Below the pieces are notes generated by a model that saw only the letters and a list, made by a program, of their open reading frames with translations, did no database searches and was not told the origin of the DNA. This document shows positions 1 to 7,053 of a stretch of 35,452 nucleotides of DNA, piece by piece. The stretch covers positions 1 through 35,452 of the forward strand of contig JAICVI010000005.1 in the NCBI GenBank assembly GCA_025935415.1, read 5' to 3'. This DNA is from Chloroflexota bacterium (GTDB taxonomy: Bacteria > Chloroflexota > Limnocylindria > Limnocylindrales > CSP1-4). The position numbers were made by a program, and so were the translations under genes. Each line of letters starts with the position of its first letter. Position 1 is the first letter of the stretch.

Positions 1-130
1 ACCAGTCCGTCACGCCGGGCGTATGACCCAGACGAGTAACGGCCTCTCGCGCGGCGCGACGAGCAATCTCTTACGCCCGGCGCAATCCGGCCATTGGGAA
101 CCCGTCACGGGCATCCCGGTAGGCCTGACC

Positions 131-710
131 CCGCGCGACCCGGGCGCAATGGGGCGCAACCCGGCGCAGCCCCGCGCAACCCGGCGCAGCCCCGCGCGAC
201 CCGCGCGCCCGGCGCGCAACCCGGCGCGACCTAACGCAACTCGGCGCGACCCAACGCAATCGGGCGCGACCCCGCGCAACCCGGCGCAGCCCCGCGCGAC
301 CCGGCGCAATCGGGCGCGACCCGGCGCGACCCGGCGCAGCCCCGCGCAACCCGGCGCGACCTAACGCAACCCGCGCGACCCGGGCGCAATGGGGCGCAAC
401 CCGGCGCGACCCAACGCAACCCCGCGCGACCCGGCGCAATGGGGCGCAACCCGGCGCAATCCGGCCAGCCCGGCGGACCCTGGCCCAGCCCGGCGGACCC
501 TCGCCCAGCCCGGCGGACCCTGGCCCAGCCCGGCGGAACCTGGCGCAACCCGGCGGAACCTGGCGCAACCCGGCGCGACCCAACGCAACCCAACGCAATC
601 GGGCGCCACCCCGCGCGACCCGGCGCGACCCAACGCAATCGGGCGCGACTCGGCGCGACTCGGCGCGACCCGGCGCGACCCGGCGCAACCCGACGGAACC
701 TAGCCAGTCG
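131..710. repeat. Tandem decamer array (about 58 units), downstream of metK
   Basis: About 58 head-to-tail 10-bp units with consensus close to CCGGCGCRAC; common variants are CCAACGCAAC, CCGGCGCAAT and CCCGCGCGAC. The period is kept almost without indels for nearly 600 bp, with only one-base slips near 370 and 470. Because 10 is not a multiple of 3, no single peptide unit repeats at 10 bp. Several frames stay open on both strands simply because the unit lacks stop trinucleotides, so I regard the array as non-coding. It begins about 75 bases beyond the metK stop. Bases 1-130 show no recognisable gene. Function unknown. Confidence 0.9.
461..580. repeat. Higher-order 20-bp repeats inside the decamer array
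   Basis: Six consecutive 20-bp units, each two decamers long (type TGGCCCAGCC+CGGCGGACCC). The middle units are nearly identical and the last ones grade back into the plain decamer (TGGCGCAACC). This suggests recent local amplification by slippage or unequal recombination within the older array. Confidence 0.85.
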
Positions 711-742
711 AAACCCGCTGCGTGGCGCACAACCAGGGGCAA

Positions 743-764
743 CGCAGCGGTTCGGAACGCTGCG
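743..764 (-). terminator. Hairpin shortly after metK stop, possible terminator
   Basis: CGCAGCG (743-749) pairs with CGCTGCG (758-764), starting 20 bases downstream of the metK stop on the minus strand. There is no T-tract, so intrinsic termination is uncertain. It could also be a 3'-end stabilising hairpin. Confidence 0.3.
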
Positions 765-783
765 CGGCCCGACCCGTGCGATC

Positions 784-2010
784 TCAGGCGGCGGGAACGG
801 CCTCGGGCATGCGGATCCCCGCCTCGGAGGCGAGCGCCTCCGCTTTCTCCGTGCGCTCCCAGGGAAGGTCGAGATCGAGCCGGCCGAAGTGGCCGTACGC
901 GGCGGTCTGGCGGTAGATCGGTCGACGGAGGTCGAGCGCGGCGATGATCGAGGCGGGCCGCAGGTCGAAATGCGCGTTGATGAGCTTGAGGATGTCCTCG
1001 TCGGGGATCCGGCCCGTCCCGAAGGACTCGATCGAGACGGACAACGGCCGCGCGATGCCGATGGCGTAGGCGACCTCGATCTCGAACCGGTCGGCCAGGC
1101 CGGCCGCGACGACGTTCTTCGCCACCCAGCGCGCCGCATACGCCCCCGAGCGATCGACCTTCGTCGGGTCCTTGCCCGAGAAGCAGCCGCCACCGTGGCG
1201 GGCCATCCCGCCGTACGAGTCGACGATGATCTTGCGTCCCGTCAGCCCGGCATCGCCCATCGGCCCGCCGACGACGAACCGGCCCGTCGGGTTGACGTGC
1301 ATGACGGGATCCTCGTCCCGCAGCTCGCGCGGGATGGACGGCAGGATGACCGCCTCGGTGAGGTCGTCCTGGAGGCGGTCGATCCGGACGTCGGGATCGT
1401 GCTGGGCCGAGACCACGACCGTTCGAACGTGCTTCGGCACGCCGTTGGCGTATTCGACGGTGACCTGCGTCTTGCCATCCGGCCGGAGGTACGGCAGCTG
1501 GCCGGACTTGCGCGCCTCTGCGAGGCGGCGAGCCATCCGATGCGCAAGCGCGATCGGCATGGGCATGAGCTCCGGGGTCTCGCGGCAGGCGAACCCGAAC
1601 ATCATCCCCTGGTCGCCGGCGCCGAGCTCCCCGAGATCGACCTTCTCGCCGCGGGTCTCCAGCGCCGCATCGACGCCCTGGGCGATGTCCGGCGACTGCT
1701 CCTTGACGGAGATCAGGGTCCCGCAGGTCTCGTAGTCGAAGCCGTAGTCCGACCGGGTGTAGCCGATCTCCCGAACCGTTTCGCGGACGACCTGCTGGAA
1801 GTCGATGTAGGTCGAGGTCGAGATCTCGCCGAGGACGATCACGAGCCCCGTCGTCGTTGCCGTCTCGCAGGCGACGCGGGCGCCTGGGTCCTCCCGGATG
1901 ATCGCGTCGAGGATCGCATCGCTGACCTGGTCGCAGAGCTTGTCCGGGTGGCCCTCGGTGACCGATTCGGACGTGAACAGGTACTCGGGCGCGTCGACGA
2001 TGCTGGTCAA
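784..2010 (-). CDS. metK: S-adenosylmethionine synthetase
   Basis: Makes S-adenosylmethionine from methionine and ATP in the cytoplasm. The 408-aa product has the usual length and family signatures: [11 protein letters not shown] near residues 14-24, [10 protein letters not shown] in the middle, and the glycine-rich [22 protein letters not shown]/phosphate-binding motif in the C-terminal third. I chose the TTG at 2010 because it gives the canonical N-terminus ([16 protein letters not shown]) and has GAGGA 5 bases upstream. The frame stays open another 780 bases upstream but only as antisense to kynureninase. It diverges from kynU and appears monocistronic. Functionally it belongs with the apt-mtnA-ahcY recycling genes about 5 kb away. 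No SAM riboswitch fold is visible in the 105-bp leader region. Confidence 0.95.
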   Translation of the reverse strand: MTSIVDAPEYLFTSESVTEGHPDKLCDQVSDAILDAIIREDPGARVACETATTTGLVIVLGEISTSTYIDFQQVVRETVREIGYTRSDYGFDYETCGTLISVKEQSPDIAQGVDAALETRGEKVDLGELGAGDQGMMFGFACRETPELMPMPIALAHRMARRLAEARKSGQLPYLRPDGKTQVTVEYANGVPKHVRTVVVSAQHDPDVRIDRLQDDLTEAVILPSIPRELRDEDPVMHVNPTGRFVVGGPMGDAGLTGRKIIVDSYGGMARHGGGCFSGKDPTKVDRSGAYAARWVAKNVVAAGLADRFEIEVAYAIGIARPLSVSIESFGTGRIPDEDILKLINAHFDLRPASIIAALDLRRPIYRQTAAYGHFGRLDLDLPWERTEKAEALASEAGIRMPEAVPAA

Positions 2011-2102
2011 GAAGTCCTCGAAGCTGGGCCGGTGTGTCGCCCGGGACTCTACCACCGGACCAGCGCCACCTCCGTTGGCACGAACGTCCCGGTCTCGACG
2101 GC

Positions 2103-2108
2103 TAGGAT
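2103..2108 (+). promoter_or_regulatory. Probable -10 box of leaderless kynU transcript
   Basis: TAGGAT ends 7 bases before the kynU ATG, which has no Shine-Dalgarno. The geometry fits transcription starting at or next to the start codon. No convincing -35 is seen at 17 bp. Confidence 0.4.
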
Positions 2109-2115
2109 CGCGCAG

Positions 2116-3351
2116 ATGGCGATCGCCGGCCGGGACCCCGCGGCGCTCGAGGCGCGGGCGTCCGCCCTCGATGCCGCGGACCCGCTCGCCCCGTTCCGCG
2201 AGCGGTTCGAGCCGGCGGAGCCGGGCCTCGTCTACCTCGACGGCAACTCGCTGGGGCGGCCCCCGAAGGCATCGATCCAGCGGCTCCGGGCGCTCACGGA
2301 GGAGTGGTCCAAGCGACTCATCCGCGGCTGGGACGAGGGCTGGATCGACCTGCCGATGCGCGTCGGCGACCTGCTGGCGACGCAGATCCTCGGCGCGAGG
2401 CCAGGCGAGGTCGTCGTGACCGACTCGACCACGGTCAACCTCTACCGCCTCGCGAGCGCCGCGCTGGATGCGCGAGCGGACCGGCGGGCCGTCCTGATCG
2501 AGCGCTCGGAGTTCCCCACGGACCGCTACATCCTCGAGGGGCTGGCACGGGAGCGAGACCTCGAGATCCGCTGGCTGGAGGGCGATCCCGTCGAGGGCCT
2601 CGCCACGGCCCAGGTCGCAGCGGCGCTGGATGCACGAACCGCGCTCGTGATCCTGTCGGCGGTCAACTACCGCTCCTCGGCGATCGCCGACATCACGGCC
2701 ATCACGGCATCCACCCGCGCCGCCGGCGCGCTCGTCCTGTGGGATCTCTCGCATGCGGCCGGTTCCGTGCCCGTCAAGCTCAACGAGCACGGCGTCGACC
2801 TCGCCGTCGGCTGCACCTACAAGTACCTCAACGGCGGCCCCGGCTCACCGGCGTTCCTGTACGTTCGGCACGAGCTCCAGCCTGCGCTCAGGCCGCCGAT
2901 CCAGGGCTGGATGGCGCAGACCGACCAGTTCGAGATGGGCCCGGCGTTCCGCCCGCGCGACGGCATCGAGGGCTGGCTCGTCGGGACGCCCGGCATCCTC
3001 GGCCTTGCGGCACTGGAGCCCGCCGTGGCGCTCGTCGCGGAGGCAGGCATCGAGGCAATCCGCGCGAAGAGCATCGCGCTCTCCACGTACGCCGCCGAGC
3101 TCGTGGATGCGTGGCTCGTACCGCTCGGTTGCTCGCTCGGGTCCCCGAGAGAGCCCGCGCGCCGCGGTGGCGCGATCGCGATCCGGCACCCGGACGCCCG
3201 CCGCGTCACCTCCAGCCTCGCGCAACGCCACGTCATCACGGACTTCCGCGCGCCCGACTCCATCCGGATCGGGATGTCGCCACTGACGACCTCCTTCGAT
3301 GACGTCCACCAGGGCCTGAAGGCGGTCCGTGACGTGCTGGCGGCCGCATGA
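2116..3351 (+). CDS. kynU: Kynureninase
   Basis: PLP-dependent hydrolase that cleaves L-kynurenine (or 3-hydroxykynurenine) to (hydroxy)anthranilate and alanine. The 411-aa product matches the family length. It shows the early [11 protein letters not shown] motif, the SAVNYRSS segment, [11 protein letters not shown], and [16 protein letters not shown], in which Lys236 is the expected Schiff-base lysine. ATG 2116 was chosen because it is preceded by a TAGGAT box and yields a normal N-terminus; the frame continues open upstream only through metK antisense and the repeat array. No tryptophan dioxygenase, formamidase or NAD-synthesis gene is adjacent, so the pathway role (Trp catabolism or NAD precursor supply) cannot be read from context. 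It diverges from metK. Confidence 0.92.
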   Translation: MAIAGRDPAALEARASALDAADPLAPFRERFEPAEPGLVYLDGNSLGRPPKASIQRLRALTEEWSKRLIRGWDEGWIDLPMRVGDLLATQILGARPGEVVVTDSTTVNLYRLASAALDARADRRAVLIERSEFPTDRYILEGLARERDLEIRWLEGDPVEGLATAQVAAALDARTALVILSAVNYRSSAIADITAITASTRAAGALVLWDLSHAAGSVPVKLNEHGVDLAVGCTYKYLNGGPGSPAFLYVRHELQPALRPPIQGWMAQTDQFEMGPAFRPRDGIEGWLVGTPGILGLAALEPAVALVAEAGIEAIRAKSIALSTYAAELVDAWLVPLGCSLGSPREPARRGGAIAIRHPDARRVTSSLAQRHVITDFRAPDSIRIGMSPLTTSFDDVHQGLKAVRDVLAAA

Positions 3352-3385
3352 CGCGCGAACGGCGCCTGACGGCGCGAGGCTCCGC

Positions 3386-3838
3386 CTAGCCGAACGAGTA
3401 CTCCAGCTGCACCGCGTCGGACGGCATCGGCCGCGCGAGGTGAAGGACCAGCCTCCGGTTCACGCCCACGGCCATGCACCCGAGCATTCCGCCGAGCGAG
3501 CGCTCTTCCGAGAGGCGGAGTCGCAGGCCGGCGCCGATTGGCTTCACGAGCACCCGGATGCGTGCGAGGCACGCACCCCCCAGCCAGTCGATCACCAGGT
3601 CATTCGGTGGCTCGCCGGAATGGCTGACGATCCAGGGGGCGCCGCCCGGACCGGGCCCCGCCATCACCTCGATGCCCTCGACCAACCCGCTGACGTCCTG
3701 GAGCCGGACAGGGAGCATGCTGGAGTAGCTGTCCGGATTCGTCGGAAAGGTCGAGGTCAGCGTTCGCCCGACCGGTGGATCGAAGCCGAACGCCACCCGG
3801 GCGACCAGGACTGCGACGAAGAGCAGCGCCAGGCGCAT
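3386..3838 (-). CDS. Hypothetical secreted protein, 150 aa
   Basis: I do not recognise a family. The N-terminus (Met-Arg-Leu-Ala-Leu-Leu-Phe-Val-Ala-Val-Leu-Val-Ala) is a clear signal peptide or single anchor of about 18 residues. The rest is a compact, probably beta-rich domain of about 130 residues with two cysteines that could form a disulfide outside the cell. It follows the MarR gene on the same strand by 40 bases. A TAGACT box lies exactly 6 bases before the ATG and no Shine-Dalgarno is present, so it may also have its own leaderless promoter. It converges on kynU with a 34-bp gap. Confidence 0.7.
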   Translation of the reverse strand: MRLALLFVAVLVARVAFGFDPPVGRTLTSTFPTNPDSYSSMLPVRLQDVSGLVEGIEVMAGPGPGGAPWIVSHSGEPPNDLVIDWLGGACLARIRVLVKPIGAGLRLRLSEERSLGGMLGCMAVGVNRRLVLHLARPMPSDAVQLEYSFG

Positions 3839-3844
3839 GGCCGG

Positions 3845-3850
3845 AGTCTA
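3845..3850 (-). promoter_or_regulatory. Possible -10 box before secreted-protein gene
   Basis: TAGACT on the minus strand, 6 bases upstream of the ATG at 3838. This is the same spacing as at kynU, the hydrolase and the deacetylase. Confidence 0.35.
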
Positions 3851-3878
3851 GGAACCAGCGCAAGGCGACCGGGGAGCG

Positions 3879-4427
3879 CTAGTCGTCGTGCTCCGGCGGG
3901 CCGTGCTTCGCGGCCTTGAGGTTCGGGACGGCCGCCATCATCACGCGGAGCAGGTCATGGAGCTGCTCCTTCTGGGCCGCGGTCAGCGGCTGGGTGTAGC
4001 CCATCTCGCGGCGAGCGGCGGCGCCGACTGTCTTGTCCCACATGGAGTTTCCGAGCTCGGTCGGTTCCACGATCGTCCCGCGGCGGTCGTTCGGATCGGG
4101 GAGACGCCGGATCAGGCCGGCGGCCTCGAGGCGGTCGAGCCGGTTCGTGAGCGCGCCACTCGACAGCCGCAGGTCCGCCGCGAGCTTGCCGGCAGAGGCG
4201 CGATAGGGCTTGCCGATTCGCCGGAGCTTCCCGAGCAGCGCGAATGAGCGTCGATCGAGCTCGTACTCCTCGAGCGTCTGCTCCATGCCGAGGTTGATGT
4301 TGTAGTTGAGGATGCCGATCCGCTCGATGATCCCCTCCGTCAACCGGTCGAGGTCGGGGATCTCGCGGACCCAGACATCGAGCTGCTCGTCGATCTCGTC
4401 GCGCGCAGGCTCCTTCTTGGCCGCCAC
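3879..4427 (-). CDS. MarR-family transcriptional regulator
   Basis: 182-aa winged-helix regulator. Helical dimerisation segments flank a central wHTH at about residues 70-125: LAADLRLSSGALTNRLDRLE is the recognition-helix region and DPNDRRG is the typical MarR wing. The N-terminal 25 residues are highly charged. Translation starts at GTG 4427; an in-frame stop lies shortly upstream and no ATG is available. It is divergent from the small-gene transcript at 4571. The shared intergenic region carries four phased TTGACATCAA-like sites, one covering the -35 of the divergent promoter, so autoregulation plus repression of that transcript is the simplest inference. The ligand is unknown. Confidence 0.9.
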   Translation of the reverse strand: MAAKKEPARDEIDEQLDVWVREIPDLDRLTEGIIERIGILNYNINLGMEQTLEEYELDRRSFALLGKLRRIGKPYRASAGKLAADLRLSSGALTNRLDRLEAAGLIRRLPDPNDRRGTIVEPTELGNSMWDKTVGAAARREMGYTQPLTAAQKEQLHDLLRVMMAAVPNLKAAKHGPPEHDD

Positions 4428-4454
4428 GTCCGGGAGTCTGCGCCGGGTTCCTCC

Positions 4455-4524
4455 TCGATGTCAAGCCTGTTCATATCAAGCCTCTTGACATCAAATTAGT
4501 TGCCCATTATTCTTTCGACATCAA
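4455..4524. promoter_or_regulatory. Ladder of four MarR-type operator repeats
   Basis: Four copies of the decamer TYSAYRTCAA: TCGATGTCAA (4455-4464), TTCATATCAA (4470-4479), TTGACATCAA (4485-4494) and TCGACATCAA (4515-4524), with steps of 15, 15 and 30 bp. The third copy is an inverted repeat (TTGA-CA-TCAA). In addition CCTCTTGA (4481-4488) and TCAAGAGG (4521-4528) form a perfect 8-bp inverted repeat around the plus-strand promoter. The region is much richer in AT than its surroundings. Binding by the adjacent MarR protein is inferred. Confidence 0.6.
4485..4513 (+). promoter_or_regulatory. Near-consensus housekeeping promoter
   Basis: -35 TTGACA (4485-4490), 17-bp spacer, -10 TATTCT (4508-4513), predicted start near 4520. 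It points to the small ORFs at 4571 and 4806. The -35 lies inside the third operator copy. Confidence 0.75.
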
Positions 4525-4570
4525 GAGGTTCGAGACCGAATGGCTCGATGGACGGGAGAGGTGGAACAGC

Positions 4571-4777
4571 ATGACGACGATGACGAGGGGCCTCGCGGCT
4601 CCGCGGCGGGCCGTACACGCGGCCACCCCCTGCGTCGACACCGCCAGGACGGCGCGTGTCGAGCAGATGGATGGTCGTACGGCGATCGACGCCGGTCGTG
4701 ACGAGCGAACCGCGCTCCGGCGCGAGTACGCCTGGATCGATGCCGCCGCGAACGCGGCATTCCGCGCACGCGTCTAG
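4571..4777 (+). CDS. Small protein of unknown function, 68 aa
   Basis: I recognise no family. The ORF starts at an ATG with a purine-rich Shine-Dalgarno (GGGAGAGGTGG, 4554-4564) at good spacing. It lies about 50 bases downstream of a consensus promoter under apparent MarR control and ahead of a strong hairpin. The product is hydrophilic, rich in Ala, Arg and Thr, has one Cys, and lacks a signal peptide or membrane segment. The C-terminal third (ERTALRREYAWIDAAANAAF) is probably helical. The promoter, SD and terminator context argue for a real transcript; that this particular frame is translated is less certain. Confidence 0.5.
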   Translation: MTTMTRGLAAPRRAVHAATPCVDTARTARVEQMDGRTAIDAGRDERTALRREYAWIDAAANAAFRARV

Positions 4778-4805
4778 CCGACGCGAGAGGGAAACGAGGG
4801 AACAC

Positions 4806-4862
4806 GTGAACGCGAGCACATCCGAGCTCGAAGCCGCACGCCGGTGGATGGTGGTCCGCTAG
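4806..4862 (+). CDS. Possible 18-aa micro-ORF on the same transcript
   Basis: GTG start with GAGGGAA 5 bases upstream, encoding MNASTSELEAARRWMVVR and ending in TAG. It lies 28 bases after the 68-aa ORF and 43 bases before a terminator hairpin. An overlapping open frame in the same phase begins at 4656 and contains the hexapeptide RWMVVR twice, so an alternative reading is a 68-aa protein at 4656-4862. Short length makes this call weak. Confidence 0.3.
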   Translation: MNASTSELEAARRWMVVR

Positions 4863-4905
4863 CTGCGGTCATGCAGTCGCCGATCGGCTGCGTCGAGCGT
4901 TGACG

Positions 4906-4943
4906 ACGGCCGGGGAGGAGCAATCCTCCTCGGCCGTTTGATT
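4906..4943 (+). terminator. Rho-independent terminator of the small-ORF transcript
   Basis: ACGGCCGGGGAGGA (4906-4919) and TCCTCCTCGGCCGT (4924-4937) form a 14-bp stem with a single G-U pair and a GCAA (GNRA) tetraloop, followed by TTTGATT. The T-rich tail is on the plus-strand side. It ends the transcript that starts near 4520. Confidence 0.75.
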
Positions 4944-4966
4944 CTGGCCCGGCACGTGTGCCTGAT

Positions 4967-5005
4967 GCGAGTGCCGGACGCGAGTACCGGGCGCGAGTAC
5001 CGGGC
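4967..5005. repeat. Three tandem 13-bp repeats
   Basis: GCGAGTGCCGGAC followed by two identical copies of GCGAGTACCGGGC, between the terminator and the 3' end of the S9 peptidase gene. No function is apparent. Confidence 0.8.
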
Positions 5006-5020
5006 GCGCGCCGACCGCGG

Positions 5021-7033
5021 TCAGGCGGTGCGGGTTGCCCCGATCCGGTCGCGAGCCTCGTCCAGGAATCGGATCTCGAGCCGCTCGATGTCGTCCGCCG
5101 GCTCGAACCCGAACACCTGCGCATAGAACGAGAGCTCGCCGCCAAACGAATGGATGATCGAGTCCTTCGCCCGGAAGCCGTGATCCTCGCCGGGATACAG
5201 CAGGTAGGCGTGCGGCACGCGCCGCTCGAACAGCGCATCCACGATGCGCTCCGCCTCCTCGACGGGCACGATCTTGTCCTCGCCGCCCTGCTGGACCAGG
5301 ACCGGGGAGGTGATGTTCTCGGCGTGGAGGCTCGGCGAGCGGTCGAGGTACTTCTGCTGCTCCGCCGGCCACGGGCCGACGAGGCTCTCGAGGTAGCGCG
5401 ACTCGAACTTGTGGGTGTCCTTCACGAAGGCGCGCAGGTCGCCGATCCCGAAGGACGTGCAGCCGGCGTCGAACTGCTTCCGGAAGGCCAGGGCGGCGAG
5501 CGTGGTGAAACCCGAGGCGCTGGCGCCGCGGATGGCCTGGCGCTTGCCATCCACGACACCCTGCTCGGCGAGGTATTTCGCCCCGGCGACGCAGTCGTCC
5601 ACGTCGACGATCCCCCACTCGCCGATGAGGCGCTCGCGGTACTCGCGCCCGTAGCCGGTCGAGCCGCCATAGTCGACGTCGAGCACGGCATAGCCCCGGC
5701 TGGTGAACAGCTGGAATCCGGTCGCGAACCCGGAGAAGGCCTGGGCGGTCGGGCCACCGTGGCTGGTCACGATGAGCGGCGGCAGCTCGCCCTCGGGGGC
5801 GCGGTAGGACCGGTTGGTCGGGGGGTAGAAGTTGCCGTAGGCGCTGCGACCGCGGGTCGTCGGGAACTCGATGTGGCGCGGGAGGGACACGTCCTCCGGC
5901 TCCGGCACGTTCGGCGAGGCGACACGGAGGATCGTGACGCCGCCATCGAGCGTGACCTCCGCGATGACGGCCGGCTGGGTCGGCCCCGCGGCACGGACGA
6001 TGAGGGTGTCGCCGTCGATCGCGAGCGAGCTGATCTCGGTGAACTGCGGCAGGTCGATGGCGGCGATCGAGCCGTCCGCGGAGCGCCGGAGCAGCTGGTC
6101 TCGCCCACCCGACCGCGCGGAGATGAGAATCTCGCCCCCGCTCCCGAAGACATAGGTGCAGTACCCGAACTGCCAGTCCGGCCCGACGACCTCCGCCTCG
6201 AGGTCCGTGACCTGCTCGATGCGGCCGTCGATCCAGCGATAGAGGTTCATCCAGCCGGTCGGCTCGGCGGCGAAGTGGAGCACGCCCTCCGGCGACCAGC
6301 GGGGCTGGCTGATCCAGTCCCGACGGCTCCCGGCGATCGTTCGCGCCTCTCCGAGCGAGCCATCGGCGTTGACGGCGGCGAGCCGGAGCTCCGTGCCGTC
6401 CCAGGGCAGGTTGGGGTGGTGCCACTCGAGCCAGACGAGCGTGCTGCCGTCCGGCGAGAGCCGCGGGGCGGCATAGAAGTCGGCCCCTTCGACGAGGACC
6501 TGGACGTCGCCGGAGTCGAGATCGACGGTGACGAGGTCGTTGCCCCATTCGCCGTGCTTCTCGACGAAGTCCGGCTCGTGGTCCTCGCGCACGGCGATCA
6601 GGCGGTTGTGCGCGGCGTCCAGGATCACGTCGGCGTAGCGCCAGGCCCGCTCCGGCGTGAGCGGCACGACCTCGCCCGGGCTGACGACGCGATTGAGCCG
6701 GCCGGTGACGAAGTCGGACACCACGATCAGGTCGCCGGAGACGAACGCCGCCGTGCCACCGTACTCGTGCACCCGGGACCGAGCGTTGAAGCCCTCCGGC
6801 GTCATCCGGGTCAGGGTCCCATCGAGCTCGCGACGCACCAGGACCTGGCGACCACCCTCGTCCGGGCGTCCCTCGAGCCACCAGCGGACGCCGTCCACGC
6901 CGTCCGGCTCGGTCAGGAAGACGACGCGATCCGTCAGCCGCTCGATCTTGAACGGCGACACCCAGGCCCCATAGGGCGCGATCGTCTTCTCGGCGAGCGG
7001 CTCGCCCGCCTCGGTCTCCATGGTGGTGCTCAA
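5021..7033 (-). CDS. S9 family serine peptidase (prolyl-oligopeptidase type)
   Basis: 670-aa cytoplasmic peptidase of the dipeptidyl/acylaminoacyl-peptidase kind. The N-terminal about 390 residues look like a beta-propeller that filters peptides. The C-terminal alpha/beta-hydrolase domain has the SHGGP oxyanion motif, nucleophile Ser505 in GASASG, Asp586 in GGEDK and His618 in EDHGF. The usual nucleophile elbow is GGSxGG, so Ser replaces the first of the two following glycines here. TTG 7033 was chosen over ATG 7021 because AAGGAG sits 6 bases before it. No signal peptide. It is the last gene of the long minus-strand block, 20 bases after ahcY. Substrate is unknown. Confidence 0.88.
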   Translation of the reverse strand: MSTTMETEAGEPLAEKTIAPYGAWVSPFKIERLTDRVVFLTEPDGVDGVRWWLEGRPDEGGRQVLVRRELDGTLTRMTPEGFNARSRVHEYGGTAAFVSGDLIVVSDFVTGRLNRVVSPGEVVPLTPERAWRYADVILDAAHNRLIAVREDHEPDFVEKHGEWGNDLVTVDLDSGDVQVLVEGADFYAAPRLSPDGSTLVWLEWHHPNLPWDGTELRLAAVNADGSLGEARTIAGSRRDWISQPRWSPEGVLHFAAEPTGWMNLYRWIDGRIEQVTDLEAEVVGPDWQFGYCTYVFGSGGEILISARSGGRDQLLRRSADGSIAAIDLPQFTEISSLAIDGDTLIVRAAGPTQPAVIAEVTLDGGVTILRVASPNVPEPEDVSLPRHIEFPTTRGRSAYGNFYPPTNRSYRAPEGELPPLIVTSHGGPTAQAFSGFATGFQLFTSRGYAVLDVDYGGSTGYGREYRERLIGEWGIVDVDDCVAGAKYLAEQGVVDGKRQAIRGASASGFTTLAALAFRKQFDAGCTSFGIGDLRAFVKDTHKFESRYLESLVGPWPAEQQKYLDRSPSLHAENITSPVLVQQGGEDKIVPVEEAERIVDALFERRVPHAYLLYPGEDHGFRAKDSIIHSFGGELSFYAQVFGFEPADDIERLEIRFLDEARDRIGATRTA

Positions 7034-7053
7034 GTGCGACTCCTTGAGTGCCC

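Noticed and set aside
71-742. Open frames on both strands across the decamer array encoding Arg/Ala/Pro-rich repeat peptides
   Set aside because: All frames are open because the repeat unit lacks stops; there are no ribosome binding sites and the period is not a multiple of three.
439-2115. 550-aa upstream extension of the kynureninase frame
   Set aside because: It consists of repeat-array and metK antisense translation; the conserved protein begins at ATG 2116.
2011-2115. SAM riboswitch in the metK leader
   Set aside because: The region is too short and shows no SAM-I/II/III core elements; only a weak 6-bp inverted repeat is present.
2011-2790. N-terminal extension of the metK frame
   Set aside because: It is antisense to kynureninase; the TTG at 2010 with GAGGA gives the family N-terminus.
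4526-4545. T-arm-like GGTTCGAGACC as part of a tRNA
   Set aside because: No matching acceptor, D or anticodon arms; upstream sequence is a promoter.
4496-4819. 107-aa minus-strand open frame across the MarR divergent region
   Set aside because: No ribosome binding site; it runs opposite to a strong promoter, SD and terminator on the plus strand.
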